DNA from: Nostoc sphaeroides | GTDB taxonomy: Bacteria; Cyanobacteriota; Cyanobacteriia; Cyanobacteriales; Nostocaceae | NCBI RefSeq assembly: GCF_003443655.1 | Contig: NZ_CP031941.1 | Span: 4,586,501 to 4,650,500, forward strand | Direction of reading: 5' to 3' | DNA: 64,000 nucleotides | In this document: one piece after another, positions 26,166 through 35,115 of the stretch | Layout of the letters: each line of letters opens with the position of its first letter | Position numbering within the stretch: the first letter of the stretch is position 1 | Position numbers and translations under genes: made by a program | Notes under the pieces: generated by a model | The model's input: only the letters and a program-made list of their open reading frames with translations | Database searches by the model: none | Told to the model about the DNA's origin: nothing

Positions 26166-26555
26166 TTACAGATATGGCAACAGGTTTAAACCTTGAATAA
26201 ATCTGTAATCCCGTTGGTTTTTTGTGATAAACGGGTAATTCCACACTATTGCTGTAGCTGCAATGAGACTATCAGCAATGGCCAAATTATGACTGAGCCG
26301 ATAAGACCGCAATAAATCAACTGCTGTATCAGATACAGCCTGGTCAATCTTAATGATGTAAAACTGCTTGAGGAAATTTAAGAGTGTTTGTAGCTCTGCT
26401 TTGTTACGACAACCAACCATTAGTTCCATTTGTGTGATTATGCTAATTGCAAAGCCAGAACTCGCTTTCAGATTTTGCAAACACTTTACTGCTTCGATAA
26501 CACCGCTACCTGCATCAATTAGAATATCAGTATCAACGATCGTTGAGTTAGTCAT
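26166..26555 (-). CDS. PIN-domain ribonuclease toxin (VapC family)
   Basis: Starting at the ATG 26555 (MTNSTIVDTDILIDAG) the protein is 129 residues. It shows the PIN-domain acidic residues: Asp in VDTDILIDAG, Glu in ITQMELMVG, Asp in HNLAIADSLIAATAI and Asn/Asp in ITKNQRDYRFI. Such toxins cleave RNA, often initiator tRNA. The start overlaps the end of the upstream gene by 8 bp, the usual toxin-antitoxin coupling. An upstream in-frame start at 26588 exists, but it would lie entirely inside the antitoxin gene. Confidence 0.88.
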   Translation of the reverse strand: MTNSTIVDTDILIDAGSGVIEAVKCLQNLKASSGFAISIITQMELMVGCRNKAELQTLLNFLKQFYIIKIDQAVSDTAVDLLRSYRLSHNLAIADSLIAATAIVWNYPFITKNQRDYRFIQGLNLLPYL

Positions 26556-27309
26556 GTGAATTTGACCACTCATTTTCTCGAACACCACGCACCCAAGCAG
26601 TGCTATCAGCTAAATCTTGGCGATCGCTCCACATCCCAATAAAGCTATCATTGATCAAGTCAATATCAGATGACTGAGAGGCAGATTCAACATAATCCAC
26701 ATAATTTTCTGTCGGATTTTCTTCTTCTTCTTCTAGCTGGATTACACCTATTAAACTCTGAGTCCAGGAGTCAAGGTCGGTTAAAGGTTCTAAGGTTGGA
26801 CTGTCAGTAATAGACGATAGGGTTTCTTGTTGAGCCACATCTTTTTCAATCTGTTTATCCCAGGCTACTGGATAGAATTCCGTAAACCAGGCACGAAATG
26901 CGGCGAGATCCTCTGGTGAAAGTTGACTAACATCGCATTCGACATTTATAAGCTGTTCGTTGTTTACGTTTAATTCTTTCTTTAGTTTCTCATTTCTTAA
27001 ATCTCCATTTAATTCTAGTGCTGAAAGAAGGCTTTTCTGATTAATTAATTTTCTGTTTAATTCTTCTTGTTTATTTAATGATGCTGCATCGAATTCCCCA
27101 AACCAGGCACAAAAAGCAGCTAGAGCCTCTGATGAAAGTTGACTAATATCGTGTTTGAGTTTCCATTCCGCTAACAATTCACGAACCAAATTGTCAAAAT
27201 TATGTACAACTGGCAAAGTTAGGTTTTCAATATATCCGTGAGCAAGACGATTACGAACTTCAAAACAAGCTTGAGCAAGGTCAAATTGAGAGATTGATAA
27301 CTCTCCCAA
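26548..27309 (-). CDS. Composite antitoxin-like protein with N-terminal HEPN-like remnant
   Basis: This 253-aa frame strings together pieces that resemble separate small proteins. Residues 10-30 have R19-x4-H24 (EVRNRLAHGY), the HEPN signature. Residues 54-85 and 126-157 repeat the module LS(P/S)E-(D/A)LAAF-AWF-EF-(W)DKQ-E, known from small cyanobacterial antitoxins. Residues 180-210 (SWTQSLIGVI, then YVDYVE) and 222-248 (FIGMWSDRQDLADSTAWV) resemble antitoxins paired with PIN toxins. The TTG start is poor. The frame stays open upstream to a TGA (about VIGLLRHLYS) without a start, so the HEPN part looks truncated. It is translationally coupled to the vapC-type gene. Confidence 0.65.
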   Translation of the reverse strand: MGELSISQFDLAQACFEVRNRLAHGYIENLTLPVVHNFDNLVRELLAEWKLKHDISQLSSEALAAFCAWFGEFDAASLNKQEELNRKLINQKSLLSALELNGDLRNEKLKKELNVNNEQLINVECDVSQLSPEDLAAFRAWFTEFYPVAWDKQIEKDVAQQETLSSITDSPTLEPLTDLDSWTQSLIGVIQLEEEEENPTENYVDYVESASQSSDIDLINDSFIGMWSDRQDLADSTAWVRGVRENEWSNSHD

Positions 27310-27443
27310 AGAGTACAGATGTCTTAGTAATCCTATAACTCAAAAGGTATTATTTCCATTCCAAGCGCATATCTTGAGAAATTTTCACAGATAACTCCTC
27401 ATCATATTGGGCATATCTACACTTATACAAAAATTCTACATGG

Positions 27444-27914
27444 TTATTCCTCAGCGTTAGGATAAAAGTCTAAGTCTAAAATTTCATCAACAGAAAACGG
27501 ACAGGCGATCGCAAAGTTATCTTCTGATAAACTTGTTTCCACCATTGCCTCTCGCCGCGCTCTTTGATAAGTAGTATTAATCCACTCGGCATCATTTAAA
27601 AAACGCCGCAAGCTAGGACTTTCTTGCAGCAATTCATCTATATTCAGTCGCTCACGGGTAATGGTCAATCGCCAACTGTGACTACGACGTTCTGGTTGAT
27701 ACTTCCACTTCAACAAATGCGATAAGACTAACCGCAATGCACTTTGCAACGCTCGCTGTTGACTCTTTCCCAAGTCCACCACTTCCTCAATTAAGTGTTC
27801 TAAATCTAGCGTGTCCCACTGATGCGATTGCAAAAGCTCTGCTGTCTGCTCTACCCAAGCATAAAAATCTTGCTCATACAGAGTTTGTAAAATTTGGAGT
27901 TTTATAGACTTCAT
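27444..27914 (-). CDS. DUF29 domain-containing protein
   Basis: The 156-residue protein fits the DUF29 family, common in many copies in cyanobacteria: LYEQDFYAWVEQTAELL at the N-terminus, LDLEHLIEEVVDLGKSQQRA, then LVLSHLLKWKYQPERRSHSW. The pattern is all-helical. The function of DUF29 is not known to me, though members often lie near toxin-antitoxin and mobile genes, as here. Confidence 0.9.
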   Translation of the reverse strand: MKSIKLQILQTLYEQDFYAWVEQTAELLQSHQWDTLDLEHLIEEVVDLGKSQQRALQSALRLVLSHLLKWKYQPERRSHSWRLTITRERLNIDELLQESPSLRRFLNDAEWINTTYQRARREAMVETSLSEDNFAIACPFSVDEILDLDFYPNAEE

Positions 27915-27954
27915 GGCGCTCCTTCTTCACAAATAAATAGGTAAACGCAAATTA

Positions 27955-28057
27955 ATACCAATTCAATTAATGATTGCAATACATCCTTGGGTAAAGACGC
28001 GATGAATCGCGTCTCTACAAATGGTCTATTTGTCGCATTCGTTTTTCAAATTGGTAT
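27955..28057 (+). mobile_element. Miniature element, family B, copy 2 (most regular)
   Basis: ATACCAATTCAATTAATGATTGCAA and TTTTTCAAATTGGTAT are its ends. Inside is a single GAGACG-type palindrome, GACGCGATGAATCGCGTC, then TCTACAAATGGTCTATTTGTCGCATTCG. The TATA-like flanks (TTAATA...TATAAC) give no clear duplication. Confidence 0.85.
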
Positions 28058-28193
28058 AACTTTGATTTCGTTGAGCTGTTGTCATAAAATCCAAATTCCC
28101 GACTTTTATCAAAAATCGGGAAGGGATGCTATCTGAACAAACACTTTGACTGCTGCATTAGTTAGGAGTTCTCCGCGTCTTTTTGAGTCCGCT

Positions 28194-29477
28194 CTACTCG
28201 GATTGAATCGGGTTATCTCTGGGATTAACTAACCTCAGCAGTTTTTGCTTAATTTGAGCGTCGAATACTTCCCATTTCATTTTCGCATAGGCGGAATTTT
28301 CGTTGCTGCCAGATAAGAAGCCCATTGGAATTTCAAAGCCGCCTGCGCTTGTTCTTCCACCGCCGAAAAAGCGCCCTGCACTATCTTGTCCAAAGGCTTC
28401 TTTAATGAATTCATCGGGGTCAAGAGTAAGTTTGCTGGTTCTCAGGGAACCAATGACTATTTCCAGTTCATCGTCTTCATCGTGAACAATGCCATAAACT
28501 ACGGCGGTGTGGACGTTTTCTTCGGTGACGAGAAAATCAGCCGCTTGGGGGATGGCGTCACGGTCTTCGTAGCGTAAGTAACCAACTCCAGCGATGGAAA
28601 AGTTATTTTGGACGATGCGATTTTTTAGCGATCGCTCGATCACATCCATTACCCGCTTGGAACGATTCGCCTGTAAAATGGCGTTTAGCAGTTGAGCGTC
28701 ATAAAATCGGCTTAAATACGCAGCTGCCATAAAGTCTTCTTCTTGCGCTTGCATTAACCGATTTGTATCCGATCGCAAGCCGTGCATCAAGGCAGTTGCA
28801 CATTTAACGTGTTGATTTATGCTGCTATCTAATGCCAGTAATCCCGTTTGCAGGTATTGAGTAAAAATTGTTGCTGTCGCTCTTACATAAGGACGAATAT
28901 CCTCAAACTCTGATTGCAGATCGCCTTGGATACTGTGATGGTCGATGAGGACTACTAGGGGAATTCCAGCCTGCTGCACGCCTGATAGTAGTTGTGAAGT
29001 GGTTCCCTGGTTATCAATTAATACAAAACCTTGATAACATGACAAATCCTTGGTTTTCAAGGTTTGCGGCGTCCAGCGTTGGATAGGTAAATTAGTCAAC
29101 CTCACCAAGGCAATATTTTCTTGATGGCTTAATGCGCCAGCATAAATGATTTCACATTTGATATCATATTGCTGGGCAATTAACTGATAAGCCCAGGCAC
29201 AGGAGAGGGCATCAGGATCAGGAAAATCTTGCAGAATTACGAGCTGGCGATCGTGTCGGTGTGCCAGAAGGGTTCTTTGCAGTTCTTCTGACTTTTGTTG
29301 TGCCAGGGAATTACCACGGTGACTGAGATATATAGCCCCGTCACCTACCGATGGCGGTAATGACGGAGTTTTAAATGAAACTTCTACTGGCGCTTTCTCT
29401 ATTTCAGGTTCCTCTGGGTTTGGCTCTGTGGTCGATGACAAACTCTCAAACTGAGTAACGGGAGAATTCAAGTACAT
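28194..29477 (-). CDS. DHH family phosphoesterase (NrnA/RecJ-like)
   Basis: This 427-aa member of the DHH-DHHA1 group has the first metal motif in LQDFPDPDALSCAWAY, the DHH motif in VLIDHHSIQGD, and a C-terminal DHHA1 GGGRTSAGGFEIP substrate-binding loop. Proteins of this type hydrolyse nanoRNA, pAp or cyclic dinucleotides. Which of these applies cannot be told. An N-terminal acidic, Pro-rich extension (residues 1-50) is likely disordered. The gene is monocistronic. Confidence 0.88.
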   Translation of the reverse strand: MYLNSPVTQFESLSSTTEPNPEEPEIEKAPVEVSFKTPSLPPSVGDGAIYLSHRGNSLAQQKSEELQRTLLAHRHDRQLVILQDFPDPDALSCAWAYQLIAQQYDIKCEIIYAGALSHQENIALVRLTNLPIQRWTPQTLKTKDLSCYQGFVLIDNQGTTSQLLSGVQQAGIPLVVLIDHHSIQGDLQSEFEDIRPYVRATATIFTQYLQTGLLALDSSINQHVKCATALMHGLRSDTNRLMQAQEEDFMAAAYLSRFYDAQLLNAILQANRSKRVMDVIERSLKNRIVQNNFSIAGVGYLRYEDRDAIPQAADFLVTEENVHTAVVYGIVHDEDDELEIVIGSLRTSKLTLDPDEFIKEAFGQDSAGRFFGGGRTSAGGFEIPMGFLSGSNENSAYAKMKWEVFDAQIKQKLLRLVNPRDNPIQSE

Positions 29478-29711
29478 AGGGAACTTTTTTAAAGTGTGAG
29501 GCTCTTTTAATTCAGAAATACTACGATTAGCAATTCACTCAATTCAGCCACATTATTTTGATCTTCGCAAAAATGTCAGGACATTGCACTATACATCTAA
29601 GTATATTTTTTTCAGCCACAGCAGCGTTCAGCAATGGCCAATAACGAAGTAAATTCCACTAGACGGCTATAGGTGCTGCAAACAAGGAAGTTTAATATAT
29701 AGGGCTGTACC
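29478..29711. other. Spacer upstream of the DHH gene, no gene seen
   Basis: AT-rich text without an open frame of note. The promoter of the DHH phosphoesterase should lie here. The right part ends at a miniature element. Confidence 0.4.
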
Positions 29712-29870
29712 TAGGGTGTTGACTTTGATGGAATTTCCCCATTTTTGGTTCATGCAACTTTTGTGTCCCTGTGAGCGCAAAGTCTATGTTAAATAAACTT
29801 TTGGCCAAATAGACACCAGATATTTTGCATGAATTTTGACCCCCTAAAAAGGTACAAAGTCAACAGCCTA
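29712..29870 (+). mobile_element. Miniature derivative of the IS at 13520-15201
   Basis: TAGGGTGTTGACTTTG at the left and ACAAAGTCAACAGCCTA at the right match the terminal repeats of the complete IS. It is flanked by GGCTGTACC on both sides (29703-29711 and 29871-29879), again a 9-bp duplication. The body of about 159 bp has no transposase and could be moved by the IS enzyme. Confidence 0.85.
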
Positions 29871-29879
29871 GGCTGTACC

Positions 29880-30232
29880 TGACAGCATAAATCTGTTTGA
29901 GGAGCTTTTTTTGTGTTTAGTAAATTCAATTAGCGGGATTTTAATCTGACTTAGGGTATAATTTCTATCTGATACTTTAGGGTTAGTCCTTGATATTTTA
30001 AATAGTCTTATGCTCAATACTCTCATTATTGTGACTATTGAGCAATTAACAATTATTTTTAATGAACAGCAAGCCCCATACACAAATGTAGAGGCTTGAG
30101 CATTGAGGCATTGCGCGTGTTTACGAGACGCGATCGCATTCGTTACAACCAATATAGCTACCAATTTTTTAACGATTGATAACTAAAGCAACGCCGATAT
30201 TTTTTCTTTCTCGTTGCTCCTTTGCTTTTTGC
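29880..30232. other. Spacer downstream of the HNH gene, no gene seen
   Basis: About 350 bp of AT-rich text with one HIP1-like GCGATCGC at 30130. A 98-codon frame crosses it on the minus strand but has no family resemblance and ends inside the adjacent miniature element; I do not count it as a gene. Confidence 0.4.
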
Positions 30233-30730
30233 TCAAAGACCTATAACATACTTTTGCCACTCTGTATGCAGTCCACTCTTAAGATGTTTGCTGACCTCGA
30301 AATAGAGGCTGCTATAAGGTTGGCGGGGGGGATGACGTAAAGGCATGTGAGCTTCATGGGGAGTGCGACTACCTTTTTTAACATTGCAACGCACACAAGC
30401 GGTCACAATGTTCTCCCAGGTATCGCCCCCGCCGCGCGATCGCGGTATTACATGGTCTAGGGTCAACTCATCCCCTGTATAACCACAGTATTGACAGGCA
30501 TGACCGTCACGGTGCAAGATATTTCGGCGAGTCAGAGGAATTTCTTTATAAGGAACACGCACGTAATGACGCAACCTGATCACGGTCGGTAACGGAAAAT
30601 CCGAGTACAGGAATTTGCCGTTGTGTTCTACATGTTCTGCTTTGCCCTTAATTAACAGAACCACAGCACGACGCCAACTCGTTATATTGAGAGGTTCGTA
30701 AGATGCGTTTAAGACTAAAACCTTCCCCAT
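30233..30730 (-). CDS. HNH endonuclease
   Basis: The 165-aa protein carries a full HNH (beta-beta-alpha metal) domain with structural zinc ligands: CQYCGYTGDELTLDHVIPRS, then GGGDTWENIV, then CVRCNVKKG. The DH pair and the later N are catalytic. The N-terminal part MGKVLVLNASYEPLNITSWR is typical of a widespread stand-alone HNH family in cyanobacteria and actinobacteria (called DUF/HNH5-type by some). The physiological substrate is unknown. It is an isolated gene, not linked to a phage or restriction system here. Confidence 0.93.
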   Translation of the reverse strand: MGKVLVLNASYEPLNITSWRRAVVLLIKGKAEHVEHNGKFLYSDFPLPTVIRLRHYVRVPYKEIPLTRRNILHRDGHACQYCGYTGDELTLDHVIPRSRGGGDTWENIVTACVRCNVKKGSRTPHEAHMPLRHPPRQPYSSLYFEVSKHLKSGLHTEWQKYVIGL

Positions 30731-31033
30731 TTATCTGCGCTCAGGGTGTTAGCTTTACATAAATGTTAACACAAATACACCCTGCTAGGGAGATGAGAAT
30801 AAATTATACTTTCGGGATAATTCGGTAATTAAGTTATGGGTTAAAAGTTGAGAAGTGAGGAGCGTCTCTGGCTTTGTTCGCAAGTTATAAATCTTAACTT
30901 TTATTTTACTACTGCAACATCTTGTATCAATTCCAATATGAAGGTTACACTTCCTATTTAATCTGATCTCGCTTTAGTAAGCGTATATAGATAACTTGGA
31001 AGTTTAGCCGTGGTGGGATAGGAGTCAGTACAA

Positions 31034-32221
31034 ATGTTAAGTCGCAAACAAATCCCTGGTGTAGTTCCCAATCAGCAGTGCGACACATACGCGTGGTTTT
31101 CGCAACGAGCCTGGGTAGAAATTGACTTAGGGGCATTGTCGTACAATGTAAAGCAATTAGTACAGTTTTTATCGCCGCATACTGAGTTGATGGCAGTAGT
31201 AAAAGCTGATGCTTATGGGCATGGAGCGGTAACAGTCGCCGAAACTGCCATCGAATCGGGAGCGAGTTGGCTGGGAGTCGCTACAGTTCCAGAAGCTATT
31301 CAATTGCGAGAAGGCGGAATTCAAGCGCCCATTTTGATTTTAGGGGCAACTCATACACCAGAGCAGATTCACGCGATCGCACATTGGAAACTTCAGCCCA
31401 CACTCTGTAGCCCTAAACAAGCTTTGGTATTTTCTGACACTTTAGAATCTATGAATTATGGTTCCCCAGTGCCCGTACACATTAAATTAGACACGGGAAT
31501 GTCTAGATTGGGAACTAATTGGCAGCAAGCTGGTGAATTTGTGCAATTAGTGCAGCGCTTACCACATCTATCTATTGCCAGTATTTATTCTCATTTGGCA
31601 ACAGCAGATGATCCTGATACTACGGCAATGGAAGAACAGCATAGACGATTTGAGGAAGCGATCGCTCAAATCAAAGCAATGGGAATTGAGCCACCCTGCT
31701 TGCACTTGGCAAACTCAGCCGCCGCACTGACAAATCCGGCATTGCATTACGACATTGTGCGAGTAGGTTTAGCAGTTTACGGACTCTACCCAGCAACCCA
31801 TTTACAAAATGCGATCGATCTCAAGCCTGTTTTGCAACTTAAGACAAGAGTCACCCAAGTTAAAACAATTGCCGCAGGAACAGCTGTTAGTTACGGGCAT
31901 AAATTTATTGCCCCGCGTGAACTTTGCCTTGCCGTCGTAGGAATTGGCTACGCTGACGGTGTGCCTCGCAATCTTTCCAACAAAATGCAGGTGTTAATTC
32001 GCGGTCAGCGAGTTTCGCAAATTGGGACAATTACAATGGATCAGTTGATGCTGGATGTGAGTGCTATACCTAATATCCAAGAAGGGGAAGTAGTCACCTT
32101 GCTAGGGGAACAGGGAAAAGAAAAGATTTCAGCAGACGATTGGGCAGAACAACTAAACACTATTTCTTGGGAAATTCTTTGTGGCTTTAAGCATCGTCTC
32201 CCTCGTGTTGCGGTCATGTAA
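31034..32221 (+). CDS. alr: Alanine racemase
   Basis: Alr interconverts L- and D-alanine with pyridoxal phosphate, providing D-Ala for peptidoglycan. K57 in MAVVKADAYGHGA binds the cofactor. GIGYADGVPR holds the catalytic Tyr of the partner subunit, and KLDTGMSRLG and TMDQLMLDVS are further signatures. The 395-aa length is normal, with an extra N-terminal 25 residues before the barrel. The upstream 300 bp has no clear promoter. Confidence 0.97.
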   Translation: MLSRKQIPGVVPNQQCDTYAWFSQRAWVEIDLGALSYNVKQLVQFLSPHTELMAVVKADAYGHGAVTVAETAIESGASWLGVATVPEAIQLREGGIQAPILILGATHTPEQIHAIAHWKLQPTLCSPKQALVFSDTLESMNYGSPVPVHIKLDTGMSRLGTNWQQAGEFVQLVQRLPHLSIASIYSHLATADDPDTTAMEEQHRRFEEAIAQIKAMGIEPPCLHLANSAAALTNPALHYDIVRVGLAVYGLYPATHLQNAIDLKPVLQLKTRVTQVKTIAAGTAVSYGHKFIAPRELCLAVVGIGYADGVPRNLSNKMQVLIRGQRVSQIGTITMDQLMLDVSAIPNIQEGEVVTLLGEQGKEKISADDWAEQLNTISWEILCGFKHRLPRVAVM

Positions 32222-32246
32222 GTAAAACGACGTAAATAATTTGCAT

Positions 32247-32300
32247 GTTTGTAGTAAGGACTTTAGTCCTAAAAGAAGGACTAAAGTCCTTACTACAAAC
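32247..32300 (+). terminator. Long perfect hairpin after alr
   Basis: GTTTGTAGTAAGGACTTTAG plus TCCT pairs with its complement across a 6-nt loop, giving 24-bp arms. It starts 26 bp after the stop codon. There is no T-run, so it may be a repeat-type hairpin (a similar AAAGTCTACT...AGTAGACTTT one lies at 62507-62538) serving as an mRNA end. Confidence 0.5.
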
Positions 32301-32504
32301 TTAATTACAATAATTTTACATTACTTCACATAGTTCGATTTATTCGCACCGACTTACTTAATTGGGTATGGGCATTGGGATTAGGGCAGAGGTAAACAGG
32401 TGAGAGGTTATAGGGAATAATCTATACCCTGTAACCTGTAGCCTATTCCCTTCTTTACTTCCTATTCCCAAAAATAATTTCTTATGGTATGATAGTAAAC
32501 TGAT

Positions 32505-32586
32505 GCGGATGTGGCGAAATTGGCAGACGCGCTAGATTTAGGTTCTAGTTCCGAAAGGAGTGAAGGTTCAAGTCCTTTCATCCGCA
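32505..32586 (+). tRNA. trnL: tRNA-Leu (anticodon UAG)
   Basis: The 82-nt gene starts GCGGATGTGGCGAAATTGGC and ends CATCCGCA. The acceptor stem is GCGGATG/CATCCGC. The anticodon stem CTAGA/TCTAG encloses the loop TTTAGGT, giving anticodon TAG. A long variable arm (class II) and the GGTTCAAGTCC T-loop are present. CCA is not encoded, as usual in cyanobacteria. Confidence 0.97.
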
Positions 32587-32690
32587 TTTTTAATAAATTG
32601 AATTGCCTTATCTAGGCTGGTAGTTATACTGTCCAGTGACTAATTGTTTTTCGTCGGTGACAGATAATTGCCATTGAGACAAACACCTTA

Positions 32691-32809
32691 GGGAACTCCA
32701 AAAATAAATTATTCCACTTAAAGTCGTTGACTGTTGGCTGAAAACTCATGAACCGTCAACGGTCAACAGTGAACAATAGCAATGGAATATTTTTTTACTT
32801 GGAAGTCCC
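32691..32809 (+). mobile_element. Miniature element, family F (GGGA(A)CTCC...GGAAGTCCC), copy 1
   Basis: It runs from GGGAACTCCAAAAATAAATT to TTTTTTTACTTGGAAGTCCC. TTA is repeated directly on both sides (32688-32690, 32810-32812), consistent with a 3-bp target duplication. It is nearly identical to 49200-49327; the interior is built of GTTGACTGTTG and CCGTCAACGGTCAACAG. Confidence 0.82.
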
Positions 32810-32939
32810 TTAATCACGCGATCAATAAACATCCTCTTAGATATCTACTTTTATGAGTAAACTTGCCATTGGCAATACCGTTGGCAACTCGCCTAGCGAT
32901 CGCACCAAAATATGAATAGCGATTAACCTGTTTAAGTAG

Positions 32940-33185
32940 TCAGACAGAATTAATTACACAATGTCATTGCGAATGAAGCGAAGCGGAATGAAGCAATCGC
33001 AAGGGCTGGGATTGCTTCGCTTCTCTACGAGACGCTGCGCGAACGCTCGCAATGACTGTAAATATTTTTGTCCGACTACTTATAAGGGAAATGCCGAAAA
33101 CCCCTGAGAGACAGGTGCGTAAGCACCGTATCTGGTACTTCAGGCAGGGGATGAAGGCTAGCAGCACCGTTCACGGTGTTCCGAC
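32940..33185 (+). mobile_element. Left end of the IS605-type element, next to an older dispersed repeat
   Basis: 32965-33060 is the dispersed ATTGCGAATGAAGCGAAGCG repeat of Nostoc. From about 33075 on, GAGAGACAGGTGCGTAAGCACCG and the hairpin CACCGTTCACGGTG just after the tnpA stop form the probable left-end structure recognised by the single-strand transposase. The exact left boundary cannot be fixed by eye. Confidence 0.5.
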
Positions 33186-33590
33186 CTAACCTTTTTGGTG
33201 TGCAATATACTCTATTACATTTTTTGTAGAAATATTTCCAGCAGTTGAAACGAAATAGCTTGGTGTCCATAGAGTTGGAAGTTTAAGCAATTCTGGAAAC
33301 TCTTTTCTTAAGTGATGAGAAGCCCGTCCTTTAATTCTATTCATGATTTGGGATGGGTTATCTGTTGGTTTCACGTTCAAAAACAAGTGAACGTGGTCAG
33401 GCATGATTTCCATTGCAACAATTTTCCACCTATTTTCAATGCAAACTTCACAAATAATTTGCTGCAACCTTTCTGCTACTCCACCTATCAATACCTTCTT
33501 TCTGCGCTTGGGTATAAAAACAAAATGATAGTTGAGTAGTGATATTGCATTACCTTCGTGTCTGTACTCGTCTGGAGAAAAACTTCCCAT
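33186..33590 (-). CDS. tnpA: IS200/IS605 family transposase TnpA (Y1 HUH nuclease)
   Basis: The 134-residue Y1 transposase excises and inserts the element as single-stranded DNA. H66 and H68 in MPDHVHLF form the HUH metal site, and Y128 in NVIEYIA is the catalytic tyrosine. The N-terminal NYHFVFIPKRRKKVL is typical. The length is complete and no frame disruption is seen. It is divergent from tnpB with 79 bp between, the IS605 arrangement. Confidence 0.95.
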   Translation of the reverse strand: MGSFSPDEYRHEGNAISLLNYHFVFIPKRRKKVLIGGVAERLQQIICEVCIENRWKIVAMEIMPDHVHLFLNVKPTDNPSQIMNRIKGRASHHLRKEFPELLKLPTLWTPSYFVSTAGNISTKNVIEYIAHQKG

Positions 33591-33669
33591 ACTTCCCTAA
33601 TTAGTGATTGTGTTTTGTCTATATATAGTGTATATTTGACTTAATCAATCAACAAGGGGGTGATAGTAT

Positions 33670-35085
33670 TTGCTGACAAATTACGTTTACAAGCTTCGTC
33701 CTAACATTACTCAGTCAACTAAATTGAGTAGTTGGTTGGATATGCTTCGTTCTACTTACAACTGGAGTTTAGCCGATAGAATAGCCCAATACAATCAACA
33801 GTTCATCCAGGGTGAATATTGTGACATCAGGACTAGATCGGAGGCGTGTCCACTTACTTGTTTCGTTAGCAAAAATGGTGCAAGCGGAGAGCCTTGGAAG
33901 GATGTCAAAGTGGGCAAAGATGGTAAGGATAAAAATCCACGGCGCAGTGCTGGAGATATCCAAATAACAGCGTTGCCAGATTTGAAGAAAGCTAGACCTT
34001 GGTTTGCTGAAATCGACTCTACGGTGTTACAGCAAAATGTAAAACGTTTGGACACTGCTTACAAAAACTTCTTTGAGGGTAGGGGATTCCCCAAGTTTAA
34101 GAACCGCAGTAACTTTACCTCTTTCACATTCCAGATGGGTGTTAAAGTTCAAAGCAGTAAAATCTATCTTCCTAAGTTAGGATGGATGCGGTTTTTTAAT
34201 TCCCGCTTAATACCGAATGGATTTACTATCAAAGCTGCGACAGTTAGAAAACGTCAGGATGGTTGGTATGTCTCAATTCGGATTGAGGACAAAGCTATAC
34301 CTAGCTATGCATCAAAACCATTGGATGAAGTTAATTCTATTCTTGGTTGCGACCTGGGGATAACAAAACTTGTCCATTTGTCAGACAGGCATCAAATCGA
34401 TAATCCTAAGTTTTCAACCAACAAGAAATCTAAACGGACTTTAAAGATTAGACAAAGGAGAGTTAGCAAAAAAGTTAAAGGCAGTAAAAACCGTAAAAAA
34501 GCAGCCAATAATTTAGGACGTTTTCATAAGAAAACTGTAGACAAAAGAACAGCTTACCAGTGGCATGTTGCTAATAAGATAGTTTCTAGAAAGGTTGATG
34601 CTATTGCGTTAGAAGACCTCAATGTTTCGGGAATGATGAGGCGATGTAAAATTAAAGTTGACGAAAAAACTGGTAGATTTCTCAAAAACGGACAATCTAG
34701 AAAAAAAGGATTAAATCGCGCTATCTCTGATGCAAGCTGGGGTGAGTTGATTTTAAAGATTCAGTATCTCGCTGCAAAGCTTGGAAAGGTCGTAATTAAA
34801 ATTAACCCCAAACACTCATCCCAAGAATGCAGAAAATGTAAGCATGTTGATAAGTCTAATCGTGATGGTGAGAAGTTCATCTGCACCCAGTGCGGGGATC
34901 ACGAACACGCTGACATAGGTGCAGCCAAGACAATCAGGGATAGAGGTTTTGAGATAGTACGCGGGGACTCTGCGAAACTTGCTGCTCGACAGCTAAACGC
35001 CCAAAAGATATTACCACGCTCCATGAGCAAACGTGGTGAGTTTGGGAACCTGAGCAATCAGGATATTAAGATTGTGAAGTCTTAA
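33670..35085 (+). CDS. tnpB: RNA-guided endonuclease TnpB of an IS605-type element
   Basis: TnpB, the ancestor of Cas12, cuts DNA guided by an RNA from the element's right end and helps the element persist. The RuvC triad is intact: D228 in ILGCDLGITK, E315 in IALEDLNVSG and D415 in HADIGAAKTI. The zinc ribbon Cys are C387, C390, C405 and C408. The start is TTG 33670, after GGGGGTGA. The insertion at residues about 60-100 (EACPLTCFVSKNGASGEPWK) lengthens it to 471 aa. It is intact and probably active. The omega-RNA would overlap its 3' end. Confidence 0.95.
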   Translation: MLTNYVYKLRPNITQSTKLSSWLDMLRSTYNWSLADRIAQYNQQFIQGEYCDIRTRSEACPLTCFVSKNGASGEPWKDVKVGKDGKDKNPRRSAGDIQITALPDLKKARPWFAEIDSTVLQQNVKRLDTAYKNFFEGRGFPKFKNRSNFTSFTFQMGVKVQSSKIYLPKLGWMRFFNSRLIPNGFTIKAATVRKRQDGWYVSIRIEDKAIPSYASKPLDEVNSILGCDLGITKLVHLSDRHQIDNPKFSTNKKSKRTLKIRQRRVSKKVKGSKNRKKAANNLGRFHKKTVDKRTAYQWHVANKIVSRKVDAIALEDLNVSGMMRRCKIKVDEKTGRFLKNGQSRKKGLNRAISDASWGELILKIQYLAAKLGKVVIKINPKHSSQECRKCKHVDKSNRDGEKFICTQCGDHEHADIGAAKTIRDRGFEIVRGDSAKLAARQLNAQKILPRSMSKRGEFGNLSNQDIKIVKS

Positions 35086-35115
35086 GAATCTCCGCACCTT
35101 CAGGTCGGAGAGTGT
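34985..35115 (+). ncRNA. Probable omega-RNA / right end of the IS605-type element
   Basis: In this family the guide RNA covers the last part of tnpB and the right end. After the stop, ATCTCCGCACCTTCAGGTCGGAG forms the terminal hairpin, followed by AGTGTCAA. An upstream hairpin ACCACGCTCC...GAGCAAACGTGGT is also present. The guide would be the host DNA right after AGTGTCAA, here the remnant of an epimerase gene. Boundaries are estimated by analogy. Confidence 0.5.

Noticed and set aside
29868-30164. 98-codon minus-strand frame upstream of the DHH gene
   Set aside because: Its end lies inside a miniature element, its composition is that of intergenic DNA, and no motif is recognisable.
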